The notes under the pieces were generated by a model. It made no database searches, had not been told where the DNA came from, and worked only from the letters and a program-made list of their open reading frames with translations. 64,000 nt of DNA from Janthinobacterium lividum (lineage in GTDB: Bacteria; Pseudomonadota; Gammaproteobacteria; Burkholderiales; Burkholderiaceae_D): contig NZ_JAAOLY010000010.1 in NCBI RefSeq assembly GCF_011601275.1, forward strand, positions 62,001 to 126,000, read 5' to 3'. This document shows, piece after piece, positions 50,233 to 61,700 of the stretch. The position numbers and the translations under genes were made by a program. The number at the start of each line of letters is the position of its first letter. Within the stretch, counting starts at the first letter, position 1.

Positions 50233-51276
50233 TCAGAGGTCGAATGCGCAGCGCATGAAGTCGCGGCGCAGCGCGTTGATCCTGTCGAACTCGCGCGTGT
50301 AATACAGCTTGTTCGTCAGCAGCACGGCATAGCGGCCGCGCCGGGGGCTGAGCCACATGGCCGTGCCCGTGAAGCCCAGGTGGCACCAGACATCGTCTTG
50401 CGGCGCGGTGCCTGCCGCCGGGTGCCAGAACAGGCCGCGCGACGGCTGCAGCTCGCCCGTCTGCACCGTCAGCGAAGCATGTACCCAGCCGGCGTCAAAG
50501 ACGCTGCCGTGCCGGCCCGGCGCCAGCATCGCCCGCAAGAAGCGCTGCAGGTCCGGCACGTTGGAAAACAGCCCGGCAATGCCGCACACGCCGCCCAGCA
50601 GCCGGGTTGAAAAATCATGCACGACGCCACACAGGTGGGCGCCCGCCTGCTCGCAGAATTCGGTGGGCGCGACCAGCTGGCCGTGCCGTGGCGCCACGGG
50701 ACCGTAGACCGTGGCTGCCATGCCCAGCGGCTGCAGCACATGTTCCGCAAGGGCCACGTCCAGCGGCGTGCCCAGCAGCCGTTCGATGACCAGGCCGAGG
50801 ATCAGGGCCGCGCGGTCCGTGTATTCCACGGCCTGGCCCGGCGTGCCTTCCAGCGGCTCGCGCAGCACGCCGCGCACGATATCATCGTACACGTCGCCAT
50901 AGCTGGCGCGCAGGCGGGCGCGCAGCGGCAAGCCGGCCGTGTGCGTGAGCAGCTGGAAAATCGTGATGGGCGCCAGCGCATGGCCTGCCGTGCCGGGCAA
51001 GACGTCGGCCAGCCGGCTGTCCAGGGCCAGGCGTTTCTGACTTATCAGCCTGCCGATGAGCGACCAGACGCTGATGATCTTGGTCAGCGACGCGATGTCG
51101 AACAAGGTATCGACCTGCATCGCGGCGCTGGAAGGTTCGGGCGTGAGCCGCCCGGCCGCGCTCATCACGCTGTGGTCGACGGTGCCCACGGCCCAGGCCG
51201 CGCCTGGAAAAATCTGTTCGTGTACGCCGGCTTCCACCAGCGCTGTCAGTTGCTCTGTATGGTTGCTTATCTGCAT
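50233..51276 (-). CDS. Serine hydrolase, class C beta-lactamase fold
   Basis: The 347-residue protein has a penicillin-binding-protein-like active site: Ser63-x-x-Lys66 (ASLTKII), Tyr152 in EYTD (the YxN position, Asn replaced by Asp), and HLGFTGTAMW, the usual third motif of esterase-like members. No signal peptide is seen, so it is probably a cytosolic esterase or peptidase, not a beta-lactamase. Its start overlaps the upstream alpha/beta hydrolase gene by 10 bp, as the last gene of a three-gene coupled operon. Confidence 0.9.
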   Translation of the reverse strand: MQISNHTEQLTALVEAGVHEQIFPGAAWAVGTVDHSVMSAAGRLTPEPSSAAMQVDTLFDIASLTKIISVWSLIGRLISQKRLALDSRLADVLPGTAGHALAPITIFQLLTHTAGLPLRARLRASYGDVYDDIVRGVLREPLEGTPGQAVEYTDRAALILGLVIERLLGTPLDVALAEHVLQPLGMAATVYGPVAPRHGQLVAPTEFCEQAGAHLCGVVHDFSTRLLGGVCGIAGLFSNVPDLQRFLRAMLAPGRHGSVFDAGWVHASLTVQTGELQPSRGLFWHPAAGTAPQDDVWCHLGFTGTAMWLSPRRGRYAVLLTNKLYYTREFDRINALRRDFMRCAFDL

Positions 51277-52070
51277 GATGATTGTGCCGTGTTTATCTTG
51301 TTATCGTCTGCCGCTGCCACGCCCAGCCACCTCGCCACCGATTGCGCCACCCATTGCCCCTCGTCGAGCGGCAGGTCGTGGCCCGCGCCGCCGTGGATCA
51401 AACAGTCCGCCTGCCAGGCGCGCGCCAGGCGCTGCGAGCAGCGGTGATCGACCAGTTGATCCTGTGCACCGGCCATCACCAGCACGGGCATGGATGGACG
51501 GACGAGGGGCGCGCGGTAGCGGGCGGCCGACAGCAACTGGCACAGCGCGTTGCGCCGGCTCACCGGGTATTGCTGCTGGTAGCTGAGCCAGTCGGCCAGC
51601 AGGGCGGGGTTGCCGCCAGCATGCCGCTGGCTGGTCAGACGCAATATCAGCGCTTCCTGGCTGGCTGCGTCGCCCAGCAGCAGCTGGCGCAGCAGGGCGC
51701 CGTAGTTCTGCCAGCGCAGGCGCCGGTAAAACGGGCTGTATGGCCGCATGCTGGTGTTGATGAGCACGCAGCGGGCGATTTCATGCGGATAGCGGCTGGC
51801 CCATTCGACGGCCACCATGCCGCCCAGGGACAGGGCCAGCAAATTGTAGGGCGCCGGGATGCCGTGCGCCTGCAACTCCTGGCGGCAAGACTCCACCATG
51901 GTGGCCACGCGGGTGGCGCTGTCCTGCGCATGGCGCGTGCCATTGCCGGGCAGGTCGGGCGTGACGATGTGGGCGCCGGGCAGGGCGCGCGCCAGTGTGC
52001 CCGGAAAGGTGCCCCAGTGGCGCTGTTCGCGCATCAGGCCGCGCAATAGAATCCACGTGGGCGGGTTCAT
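51267..52070 (-). CDS. Alpha/beta hydrolase
   Basis: This 267-residue protein has the alpha/beta hydrolase fold. The oxyanion region is WILLRGLMREQRHWGTF; the nucleophile elbow is ALSLGGMVAVEW with Ser in GxSxGG-like context (LSLGG). The acid is in VLVMAGAQDQLVDHR and the His in IHGGAGHDLPLDEG. The substrate is unknown. The ATG overlaps the peptidase stop by 4 nt (ATGA), so it is co-translated with the carboxypeptidase; frames further upstream are shadows. Confidence 0.9.
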   Translation of the reverse strand: MNPPTWILLRGLMREQRHWGTFPGTLARALPGAHIVTPDLPGNGTRHAQDSATRVATMVESCRQELQAHGIPAPYNLLALSLGGMVAVEWASRYPHEIARCVLINTSMRPYSPFYRRLRWQNYGALLRQLLLGDAASQEALILRLTSQRHAGGNPALLADWLSYQQQYPVSRRNALCQLLSAARYRAPLVRPSMPVLVMAGAQDQLVDHRCSQRLARAWQADCLIHGGAGHDLPLDEGQWVAQSVARWLGVAAADDNKINTAQSSCR

Positions 52071-53083
52071 GATTCGTACCATTGCGCCAGGGCGCGCCGG
52101 CGCTGGGCCTTGCGCAGCAAGCCTTCCGGCATCCAGCGGCCGTGGCTGCTGGCGGCGCGCATGAGGAAATCGAACCACACCAGATGCCGGCGCAGCACGC
52201 GCTGCAGGCGGTGCGCGGCCGTGGGGTTGAAGATGCTGACCCGGTTGAACAGCTGGCGCGGGTTTTTCTTGACCCAGCGCCACGAGCCCATTTCCAGGGT
52301 CAGCGGCAGGAACACGCGCCCGCTGTAGCTCGTGCCGTTCAGGTACAGATAGTCCCACAGGTCGCCATGGGTGCGGTATTGGCGGCTTTGCGGCTCGAAC
52401 ACATAGTTATGGTTGGGGTAGCTCTGGCTGAACAGCTCTTCCAGCGCGCCGATCTCGGCCAGGTGCTCGATTGGCACCTTGGTATGCGCGTGGGGAAACC
52501 AGATGCGGTCGCGCAAGCCGAAACCGGAATGGCAATCGAGGGCGATGCTGAACTGGCGCGACAGCAGTTCGCGCTCGACGAGGTCGCACACGGCCTGGCT
52601 TTCCAGCTCCATCGGCCCTCCGTCAGCGCCCCGGTACCAGGGCAGGCGGGCGCTGTAGCGCTGTCCACCGAGCATGAACGGCACTTTTTCGCGCGCGCTC
52701 AATGGCGCGTTACGCATCAGGTCCACGCCGTGCGGATTGCTGCGCGTGGCTTGCCACATGCCGCCGGGATTGACCAGCGGCATGAACACGAGGCGCATGC
52801 TTTCCAGCTGCTGGTGCAGGGTGGCGTCCCAGCGCAGGCGCGCGACCAGGCTTTCCAAAAAGGATAGCAGCACTTGCGTGCCGATGCGTTCGAGACCGTG
52901 GATGCCGCCAAAAAAGCCCAGCACGGGCACGTCGGGGCTGGGATTGCCCATGGCGATCGTGTAGACGGGAAACTCGCGCCCATCCATGGCGATGCTGCAG
53001 GGCGCGGCCACTTCCAGGTGGCTGCCGCCCTCGTCGATGAGGCGCTTCAGCATGACCAGCTCGGGCAGATTCTTTTCGATCAT
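52067..53083 (-). CDS. M14-family zinc carboxypeptidase-like protein
   Basis: The protein has 338 residues. Zinc ligands are His62 and Glu65 (FFGGIHGLERIG) and His185 (ALDCHSGFGLRD); substrate-binding NPHGVDLMRN and a catalytic-type Glu in LTLEMGSWRW follow. This is the succinylglutamate-desuccinylase/M14 layout. No signal peptide is seen, so it is probably cytosolic, acting on peptides or acyl amino acids. It heads an operon with two hydrolases. The Met at 53083 precedes the domain; the longer frame to 53467 is not supported. Confidence 0.88.
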   Translation of the reverse strand: MIEKNLPELVMLKRLIDEGGSHLEVAAPCSIAMDGREFPVYTIAMGNPSPDVPVLGFFGGIHGLERIGTQVLLSFLESLVARLRWDATLHQQLESMRLVFMPLVNPGGMWQATRSNPHGVDLMRNAPLSAREKVPFMLGGQRYSARLPWYRGADGGPMELESQAVCDLVERELLSRQFSIALDCHSGFGLRDRIWFPHAHTKVPIEHLAEIGALEELFSQSYPNHNYVFEPQSRQYRTHGDLWDYLYLNGTSYSGRVFLPLTLEMGSWRWVKKNPRQLFNRVSIFNPTAAHRLQRVLRRHLVWFDFLMRAASSHGRWMPEGLLRKAQRRRALAQWYES

Positions 53084-53291
53084 CAGGCGTCTGAAAGGGA
53101 AAGTAGCAGCCAGTGTAGCCGAAATCACAGCCGCGCCCGACGTCCCGCATGGCGAAATTTGCACGCTGCGCCATGTCACGAAGCCGTCATTTTTTGTGTG
53201 TAGGCTATTGCAGTTGATGCAAGAATTATTACTTGGCAATGCCTTGTTGCCACGCAGTTTTCCCCTCACTCGATAGCGACACGATAGCGAT

Positions 53292-54026
53292 ATGACAGGC
53301 AGCCCGGCATCCGTCCATGTGCTTGCGCTGGCGGGATACCTGGTACTGCTGGGTTTCCTTGCCACGGTGGGGCCCGTGCGGGCGCAACCGGCCGATGGCG
53401 CCGTCTTGCAGTTCGATATCGCCGCGCAAAACCTGGGCGACGCGCTGGACCTGTACAGCCGCCGCACGGGCGTCGCCGTGCTGATGGACCAGCGCTACGC
53501 GCAGCGCCAGTCGGCCGCCGTGCGCGGCCCCCATGCGGCGGGTGCGGCCCTGCAAGCCTTGCTGGAGGGGACGGGACTGCAATCGCGCCTGTCCGACGCG
53601 CAAGCCGTCATCGTGTATGCCCCGTCCAGCTCTTCAGCAAATGCTGCGGACTTGCCGCAGGCCGCCATCGTGGCCGCCGCCGACATCCCGGGCGCCACGC
53701 AGGGCGGCGGCGACCATGCTGCTTATGTCAGCCGCTTGCAGCACGTGCTGCTGGGGCTGCTGTGCCGCGCGGCGCAGACGCGTCCCGGCGGCTACCGGCT
53801 GGCGCTGCAACTGACTCTGAACCGCGCCGGCGTGGTGGATCGCGTGCATCTGCTCGACAGCACGGGTTTGCGCGCGCGCGACACGGCCATTGCGCGCGTC
53901 GTGCTGGGCATGCGCGTGGGCACCGCGCCGCTGCCCTCGATGCCGCAGCCCGTGTCCATCCTGCTGCTGCCGCAAGGGCCGGGCAGCGAAGTCGATTGCG
54001 CCCCCAAGACCATGTCCGTGCCATGA
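53292..54026 (+). CDS. STN-domain periplasmic protein with TonB-like C-terminus
   Basis: This 244-residue protein has an N-terminal hydrophobic signal (about 8-31) with likely cleavage at VRAQ. An STN domain (about 38-110) reads LQFDIAAQNLGDALDLYSRR, the fold that relays signals from TonB receptors or secretins. The C-terminal part (YRLALQLTLNRAGVVDRVHL; IARVVLGMRVGTAPLPSMPQ) resembles the TonB C-terminal domain. No outer-membrane barrel is attached. The sigma factor start overlaps its stop by 4 nt, so it is probably the periplasmic input of the sigma/FecR pathway. Confidence 0.85.
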   Translation: MTGSPASVHVLALAGYLVLLGFLATVGPVRAQPADGAVLQFDIAAQNLGDALDLYSRRTGVAVLMDQRYAQRQSAAVRGPHAAGAALQALLEGTGLQSRLSDAQAVIVYAPSSSSANAADLPQAAIVAAADIPGATQGGGDHAAYVSRLQHVLLGLLCRAAQTRPGGYRLALQLTLNRAGVVDRVHLLDSTGLRARDTAIARVVLGMRVGTAPLPSMPQPVSILLLPQGPGSEVDCAPKTMSVP

Positions 54027-54598
54027 GCATGCCCGACCTGCGCGCCAAGCTCAAACGCCACCTCAGTTCGCGCTACGCCGTGCTGCGCTGGCGTCTCGAG
54101 CGCGTCGTCGGCTGCAAGCACCATGCGGCCGATGCGCTGCAGGAAACCTGGCTGCGCCTCGAAGCGATGGTGGCGCCGGGTCCCGCCGCCGCGCCCGTCC
54201 ACAATCCCGATGCCTACCTGCTGCGCATGGCGGCCAATATCGCCACCGATGCCTACCGCCGCGACCGCATCATCGTCACCGAGCGCGAACGCGAAGAGCT
54301 GATGCACATGGCCGACGAGCCTGGCGACGACATCAGCGACCCGGCCCGCATCGTCTCGGCGCGGCTCGATGTGCAGGCGCTCGACGCGGCGCTGGCGGGC
54401 CTGTCGCCGCGCCGCCGCGCCATCCTGACGGCGGCGCGCATCGACGGCATGCTCAACGCGGAAATCGCCGAACGCTTCGGCATTTCCGTGGCGATGGTGA
54501 AGAAAGAATTGCAGGCCGCCCTGCAACACTGTAAAACGTGCATGGCCGACGCCGATGCGGCCCAGCGCAGTGATGTGTCGGGCCGGCGTAAATATTGA
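54023..54598 (+). CDS. ECF-family RNA polymerase sigma factor
   Basis: This 191-residue protein has sigma region 2 (HHAADALQETWLRLEAMV; NPDAYLLRMAANIATDAYRR) and region 4 (LSPRRRAILTAARIDGMLNA; IAERFGISVAMVKKELQAAL). It is FecI-like. ATG overlaps the STN-gene stop by 4 nt, and its own stop overlaps the FecR ATG by one base, so all three are translationally coupled. The probable target is the promoter of the exoprotein gene at 55726. Confidence 0.92.
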   Translation: MSMPDLRAKLKRHLSSRYAVLRWRLERVVGCKHHAADALQETWLRLEAMVAPGPAAAPVHNPDAYLLRMAANIATDAYRRDRIIVTEREREELMHMADEPGDDISDPARIVSARLDVQALDAALAGLSPRRRAILTAARIDGMLNAEIAERFGISVAMVKKELQAALQHCKTCMADADAAQRSDVSGRRKY

Positions 54599-55584
54599 TG
54601 AATCCCATGACTGCTCCCGACCGCGATCCACGCGCCCCTTCCTATACTGCCGACAGCGATGCTGACATCGGCCGGCAAGCCGCCGCCTGGTGGGCGCGCC
54701 TGCGTGCCGACGATTTTACGCAGGCCGACGCCGACGCCTTGCGCGCCTGGTGCGCGCGCAGTCCCGAGCATGCGCGCGCCTGGCGCGAGCTCAAGCAAGT
54801 GTGGCAGGCGCTCAATCCCGCCTTGACCCGCGCCACCGCGCCGCAGGGGGCGGCTGTGCTGGCGTTCCCGGCGCGTCCCGGCCGGCGTGTTTTCCTGGGC
54901 GGCGCGCTGGCGGCCGGCGTGGCCGCGCTGGCCCTGCGTCCGCCCTTGGGCGCCTGGCCGTCGCTGCAGGAACTGAGCGCCGACTACCGCACGGGCACGG
55001 GCGAGCAGCGGCAAATAGCCCTGTCGCAGCAGATGACGGTGCGGATGAATACGCAGACGCGCATCAACGTGCGGGCGCCGGAAGCGATTGAACTGCTGGG
55101 CGGCGAAGCGGAAATCGTTGCCAGCGGCGCGCGCCAGCCCGTGTCGGTGCTGGCGGGCGCGGGGCGTTTATTGGCGCAGTCGGCTCGCTTCAATGTGCGC
55201 CACACGGACGATGCCGTTTGCGTCACCTGCCTGGCGGGCGCCGTGGAGGTGGTCTGGCAGCAGCGCCGCCAGACTCTCGATGCGGGGCAGGAACTGGTCT
55301 ACGACGAGCAAGGCGTGCAGGCGGCCACGGCCGCGCCGGCCGGGGAGGCCAGCGCATGGCGCACGGGCGCGCTGTCGTTTGCCGGCCAGCCGCTGTCCCG
55401 CGTGGTCGATGAAATCAACCGCTACCGGCCCGGCAGGGTCGTACTGCGCAATGCCGAGCTGGGCCGGCGCCTCGTGCGCATGCGCTTTTCCATCCGTCAG
55501 ACTGATGGCGCGCTGGCGATGATACGCGACCTGACGGGCGCGCAAATGACCAGCTTGCCGGGTGGCATCGTGCTGCTCAGCTGA
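54598..55584 (+). CDS. FecR-family sigma factor regulator
   Basis: The protein has 328 residues: a cytosolic DUF4880 sigma-binding region (QAAAWWARLRADDFTQADAD), one membrane helix (about 97-117, FLGGALAAGVAALALRP), then a periplasmic FecR domain (GEQRQIALSQQMTVRMNTQT; LAQSARFNVRHTDDAVCV) and a DUF4974-like end (SRVVDEINRYRPGRVVL). It should hold or activate the ECF sigma factor according to a periplasmic signal. The ATG shares a base with the sigma stop (TGATG). Confidence 0.93.
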   Translation: MNPMTAPDRDPRAPSYTADSDADIGRQAAAWWARLRADDFTQADADALRAWCARSPEHARAWRELKQVWQALNPALTRATAPQGAAVLAFPARPGRRVFLGGALAAGVAALALRPPLGAWPSLQELSADYRTGTGEQRQIALSQQMTVRMNTQTRINVRAPEAIELLGGEAEIVASGARQPVSVLAGAGRLLAQSARFNVRHTDDAVCVTCLAGAVEVVWQQRRQTLDAGQELVYDEQGVQAATAAPAGEASAWRTGALSFAGQPLSRVVDEINRYRPGRVVLRNAELGRRLVRMRFSIRQTDGALAMIRDLTGAQMTSLPGGIVLLS

Positions 55585-55725
55585 AGCGCGGCGCGTGCCA
55601 GGGCACGTCATAGAAATATTTTTCAAAGCATTATCCCTTCCGCCATCGAGCTACGTCATGGAGGCATGGACGCCTGCGCTACCGCCAGGCTCCGTTCCCT
55701 TCTCTCTAGCCAGGAAACCATTGCC

Positions 55726-58700
55726 ATGACCAAGCTTCACACTGCCCAGCGCCCAGTCCCCACCGTCGACACGGGCGCGCAGCGTAGCTCCACGCTGGGC
55801 AGCCGCTTGCGGCTCACGCCGCTCGCCTACGCATTGACCACCATGCTGATGGCGGGCGCCTTTACCACGCCGGCCCGCGCGCAGCAGGCGTTCAGCGGCG
55901 GCTGGTTCGCGGCCAAGGGCGCGGCGCAAAATACGGCGGCCAACTCGGGCCGCTTGCCGAATGGCCAGCCGCTGCCGCTGGGCAGCCGCCCAGAGGGCCA
56001 GCAACAGCAGGCCAATCAGCAGTTGCAGCGCTCGCTCAACAACCTGAACCTGGCCGCGCGCGCCATCGCCGCGCAGCAAGCGGCCCAGGCGCAGGCGCGC
56101 CAAAATGCATCTGGCGGCGCCAGCTTGCCGAACGGCCTGGCGCAGGGCGGCTTGCAGGTCGACACCAACAGCCTGACGGCCGGCTGGCTCAACGCCCAGG
56201 CGCCCGTGCAGACGGTAGCGGCAGGCAAGACGGCCGTGCTGGTGCAACAGACGGCGGACAAGGCTGTCCTTAACTGGGAAACTTTTAACGTCGGCAAGGA
56301 CACGACCCTGACCTTCCAGCAGCAGAAGGACTGGGCCGTGCTGAACCGGGTCAACGATCCGCAAGCGCGTCCCAGCCAAATCCAGGGCCAGATCAAGGCC
56401 GACGGCACGGTGCTGCTGGTCAACCGCAACGGCATCGTGTTTACCGGCACGAGCCAGGTCGACACGCGCAGCCTGGTGGCGGCCGCAGCCCGCATCAGTG
56501 ATGCGCAATTCCAGAAGAGCGGCATCTACAGCCCCGGCACGGCCGGCGCCGCAACGTTCACGGAAGCGGACGGCACGGTGCAGCTGCAGGCGGGCGCGCG
56601 CCTGGCCAGCAATGCGCCCAAGGGCAGCACGGAAGGCGGCGGCTACGTGATGCTGCTGGGCAAAGAGGTCCACAATGCAGGCGAGATCAATACGCCCAAG
56701 GGCCAGGCTATGCTGGCCGCCGGCGACAGTTTTACCATCAAGAAGGGCGTGGGCACGGATGGCAACCCGCTGTCGACCACGCGCGGCAGCGAAGTCACGC
56801 CGCAGTTCGCGGCCGCCAGCACGGCGGGCAAGGTCGTCAACACGGGCCTGATACAGGCGCGCGAAGGCGATGTCACCCTGGCCGGGCGCGACGTGCGCCA
56901 GGAAGGCGTCGTGCTGGCCACGACGACGACGGCCACGCGCGGCACCGTGCACTTGAACGCGCTGGGCAGTGATGCGGCCGTCACCGTGGGACGGGGCGCC
57001 ACCACGGCCATCGTGCTCGAAGACGATGTCAATGGCAGGAGCACGGCGCTCGACAGCCAGCGCGACGCCATGCGTGGCCCGGCCGTGACGGGCACGGAAA
57101 ATATCGTTGCCGTCAACGACCGCCGCGACCAGTCGCGCATCGAGATTGGCAGCGCCGGCACGGTGGAGTTCCTCGGCGATTCGCTGACCCTGGCCACGGG
57201 CGGCCAGATCGCCGTCAACGCGGCCAGCCGCAGCCTGCTGCGCGACGGCGCCCAGCTCGACGTCTCCGGTGCCGTCGGCGTCAAGGTGGCCATGGCGGCG
57301 AACAATGTCGAGATCAACGTGCAGGGCAACGAGCAGCGCGACGCGCCCGTCAACCGCGACGGCAAGGCCTTGATCAACAACAATATCTGGGTCGACCGCC
57401 GCAAGCTGGTGTTCGTACCGAAAGGCACGAACGGCTACGACAGCGACCGCTGGTACACGGCCGGCGGCTTGCTGGAAGTGGCCGGCTACCTGGGCACGCA
57501 GGGCCATTCCGTCAGTGAGTGGATGGCGCAGGGCGGCACGGTGAGCTTCGGCGGCAAGGACGTCGTCACGCAAGCCGGCTCCGCCATCAACCTGTCGGGC
57601 GGCACCCTCGACGTGCAGACGGGCGCGCTGCGCCAGACCTGGCTGAAAGGCGCGGACGGCAAATTGTACGAGGCGGGCAGCGCCCCGGCAGACTTGCCGT
57701 ATGCGGGCGTGTACAAGGGTTACGAGGAAGAACATGTGCGCTGGGGCAAGGATGCCAGCGCGTTCTACGCCAATCCATTGATCGCCGCGCAACAGCGCCT
57801 GGAAAACGGCTACACGGTGGGCCGCGACGCCGGCAAGCTGGTGGTCGCCACCGGTTCGGCCGTGCTGGAAGGGGCGATCGCGGGCGAGGTCTTCCAGGGC
57901 GAGCGCCAGACCCAGGCGCCGCAGGCCCTGCTCGACGGCTACCAGCAGTCGCAGTTCGCCGCCGCGCAGCGGGGGCAGCTGATCGTCGGCCAGTACCAGC
58001 CGATGTTCGACAAGCGCACGGGCGTGCTGCAGCATGCGCTGTCGGCCGTCATGGACGAGGTGCGCCTGACGCGCGTACAGGACGGCATCGCCGCCGGCCT
58101 CGACGTGGCGGACGTGCTGGCGTCAGAGCGCCAGGGCAAGCTGCTGCTCGGCACGGGATTGCTGAACAGCCAGCAGCTGGGCGCCATCCGTATTGCCGCG
58201 AAAGGCGCGATCACCGTCGACAGCGCGCTGCAGGTGGCCGATGGCGGCAATATCACCTTGTTCGGCAATGACGTGGCCATCAATAGCAATTTGCGCAGCC
58301 ATGGCGGCAGCATCATGGCCGGCAATGTGCTGAACCAGCTCGGTGCGCTGGGCATGGTCGATACGGCCGTCGTTCCGGGCGGACCCGCGGGCAAGCTGGT
58401 GCTGGCCGACGGCGTCACGCTCGATACCAGCGGCCTGCTGGCCAATGTGCTGCGCGATCCGCTGGCCGCCGCCGGTTTGCCATATATGAATGGCGGCAAT
58501 GTCTCGCTGCGGGCGAACGGCGACGTGCGCATCGGCAGCGGCATCCTGATCGACGCCGGCTCGGGCGCGGCCATCCTGTCACAGGCGAAACAGCAGGGCG
58601 GCAAGGGCGGCAACGTGACCCTGGCCAGCTATGGAACGAAATCGGACCTGGTGCTGGGCGAGGGCGCACAAGTGCGCAGCCATGGGGTGCAAGGCGGCGG

Positions 58701-61700
58701 CAAGCTGGAATTGCAGGCAAACAAGATTTTGATCGGCAAAACTGAAAAACCCGAGGCCGGCACCCTGCACTTGGGCGGCGACTTTTTTGAGCAGGGTTTT
58801 TCAAGCTACAGCCTGGTCGGCAAGCAGGGCGTGACGGTGGCGGACGGCGCGCAGGTGGACGTGCGCATGCCCGTGCTGCGCGTGGTGGACAATGAAAGCC
58901 TGGCCCTGTGGATGCCGGAGCAGGTCACGGAAAACCCGCTCAAGGGCACCCTGACGCAGCGCAAGGGCGCCAGCCTGGCCCTGCAGGTGGGCGATATCCA
59001 GTCCGGCGCGGCCGACATGGCCAGCGCCGAACTGCTGATAGGCAAGGGCGCCGTGGTGAGCGTCGATGCGGGCCAGTCCATCAAGCTGGCCAGCGTGGGC
59101 CAGCTGACGGTGGACGGGCGCCTGAACGCGTGGGGCGGCAAGATCAGCCTGGGTGGCGTGGGCGTCGACGTGAGCGTGTCCGAAGCGGTGGAAGCGGCTG
59201 GCCACGGCCGTTCCATCTGGATAGGCGAGAATGCCGTGCTCGACGTGGCGTCGCGCGCCGTCACGGCCACGGACGCGCAGGGCCGGCGCTACGGCAAGGT
59301 GGCGGACGGCGGCAGTATCGTCGTCGGCGGCGAGATCGACCATGCGCAGGGCAGCACCTCGGCGGTCAATCTGTTTGTTGTCGTGCGCGACGGCGCCGTG
59401 CTCGACGCTTCCGGAGCGCACGCCGTGCTCGACGTAAACGGCGCGGCCATCGGCGTGGCCAGCGCGGGCGGCAGCATTGCGCTGGCATCGAACAACGGCT
59501 TGTACCTCGATGGCCAGCTGCTGGCCAGGGCGGGCGGCGCGGCCGCGGCTGGCGGCACGCTGTCCGTGGCCACGGGCACCCCGGTCTACCTGAAAGTACT
59601 GGCGACGGACAAGGTGCTGCAGGGCCGCCAGATGATCGTCACGCAGCGCCAGGCCGCCAGCGACCTGGCCAGCGGCGTGCATGCGCAGGACGCGGCGCCG
59701 CTGCTGCAGTACGGCCATGGCCGCTACTCGGTGGAGCAAGTGGAGGCGGGCGGCTTTGGCAACCTGGCCCTGCTCGGCGCCGCCTCCTTCGATGGTGACG
59801 TGTCGCTGACGCTGCAGCAAAGCTTCCAGCTGTATGGCACGCCCGTGCTGGCGCCAGGCAGCAAGCCCGGCGCGAAGGTCGGCATCGCGGCGCCGTACGT
59901 ACGCCTGGCCAGCGTCAAGCCGGCAGGACGCGACTACTATGTCACGCCGGGCACGGCGGGCCAGTCGCCGATGGCCGGCCAGGTCAGCATAGTTGGCGAC
60001 CTGATCGACGTGCGCGGCCTGGTCGATATCCGTGCCACGGACGTGCGCCTCACGAGCCGCGGCGACCTGCGTTTCCTGCTGTCCCCGCTGGGCTGGGATG
60101 GCAACCAGCCGACGACGGTGCTGTCCACGCCGGGCGACATGACCCTCGCGGCGGTCCAGCTGTATCCGGAAACGGGCGCCGGCGCCGCCGTGCGGGCCGG
60201 CTATGGCCGTATCGATGGAAAGCTCGGCTACGACCCCGCGCGCAGCCTGAACATTGCACGCACGAGCGATGGCGTGCCGGCCATGCCGTATTCCGCCTTG
60301 GGCTCGCTGGAGCTGGGCGCTGCGCATATCGAGCAGGGCGGCGTGGTGCGCGCGCCGCTGGGCCGCCTGTCGATCGGCGCGGCCGGCTATGACAATGACA
60401 AGAGCCTGACGGTGAATCTATTGCCAGGTAGTATCACCTCCGTCAGCGGTGCCGGTCTGGTCATGCCGTACGGCGGTACCGTCGATGGCCAGGTCTGGAA
60501 TGTGGATGGCAAGTTGGCCGCCTTCATGGGCGTGGGAGGTTTCAGCGGGCAGGGCGGCATGCGCGTCGGCGTGGAAATGTCCGGCGTGGCCGTCGATGTG
60601 CTGCCGGGCGCGCTGCTCGACCTGTCCGGCGGCGGCGAGCTGACGGGTGCCGGTTTCATCGCCGGCCGCGGCGGCTCCACCGACGCGCGCTATCATCCTT
60701 TGGCGCAGGTGGGCGCGAATGGCGGTTTTGTCTTGCCGGGCCTGGCGAGCAACCCTGTGTACGCCATCGTGCCGGGCGTGCAGGCGCCGCAAGCACCTTC
60801 GGGCGGAGACAAGGCGGCATCCGATGCGGCCGTGGGCCGGCAGGTGACGATAGGCAATGGCGTGCCGGGCTTGCCCGCCGGCACCTACACCCTGATGCCC
60901 TCGACCTATGCCTTGCTGCCAGGCGCCTTCCGCGTGGAGCTGAACGGCCTGGCGGGCCAGGGCGCCGCCACGCTGGCGCAGCCGCTGCGCAACGGTTCCT
61001 GGGCTGCGCCCGGCACCCTGTCGATTGCCGGCACGGACATCCACGCGCCGCTGGCCAGCCAGCTGATACTCACCCCGGCCAAGGTCTTGCGCACCTATTC
61101 CCAGTACAACGAAACAGGCTATGCCGCCTTCGCCCTGGCCGATGCGCAAACGCGCGGCATTCCCCGCGCGCAGCTGCCATCGGATGCCAAGACGCTCAGG
61201 CTGACCCTGGTGCAAGACGGCGGCCCGGATACATTCCAGTTCAAGGGCACCGGCAAGTTCGGCGCGGCCGAGGGCGGCTACGGCGGCACCGTGCTGCTGG
61301 GCTCGAGCAATGTCTCCAACGGCAAGATTGAAATCCTCGCCGATGGCGCGCCAGCGAGCAAGGACGCCGGGCAGGTCAGCGTGCGCGCCTCGAGCCTGAA
61401 TAATCTCGGCGCGGCCCGCATTGTGGTGGGCAACACGCCCACGGTGGAGTATGGCCAGGGCGGCAACTACATCAACTTCGGCGTCCAGTCGGCGACTGCC
61501 ATCTTCCTGCGCGCGGGCGCCGTGCTGTCGGCGCCTGAGGTATTCCTCGTGGCCCAGGACCCGGGCAACTACGAATTGGGCGATGGCCTGATCGATATCG
61601 CGCCTGGCGCGGGCATCAGCACCCTGGGACGCGGCAAGGCCGCATATGACGCGAACGACGGCTTTATCTACAAGACCCGCGCGGACATGCACGTGCTGGC

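Noticed and set aside
52082..52358. N-terminal extension of the alpha/beta hydrolase to 52358
   Set aside because: The extra residues are antisense-like Arg/Pro/Ala sequence overlapping the peptidase gene, whereas the ATGA overlap at 52070 gives a coupled start at the domain edge.
55651..58035. Open frame of 794 codons on the minus strand
   Set aside because: Same reason: a shadow of the exoprotein N-terminal region, with no ribosome site and no recognisable domain.
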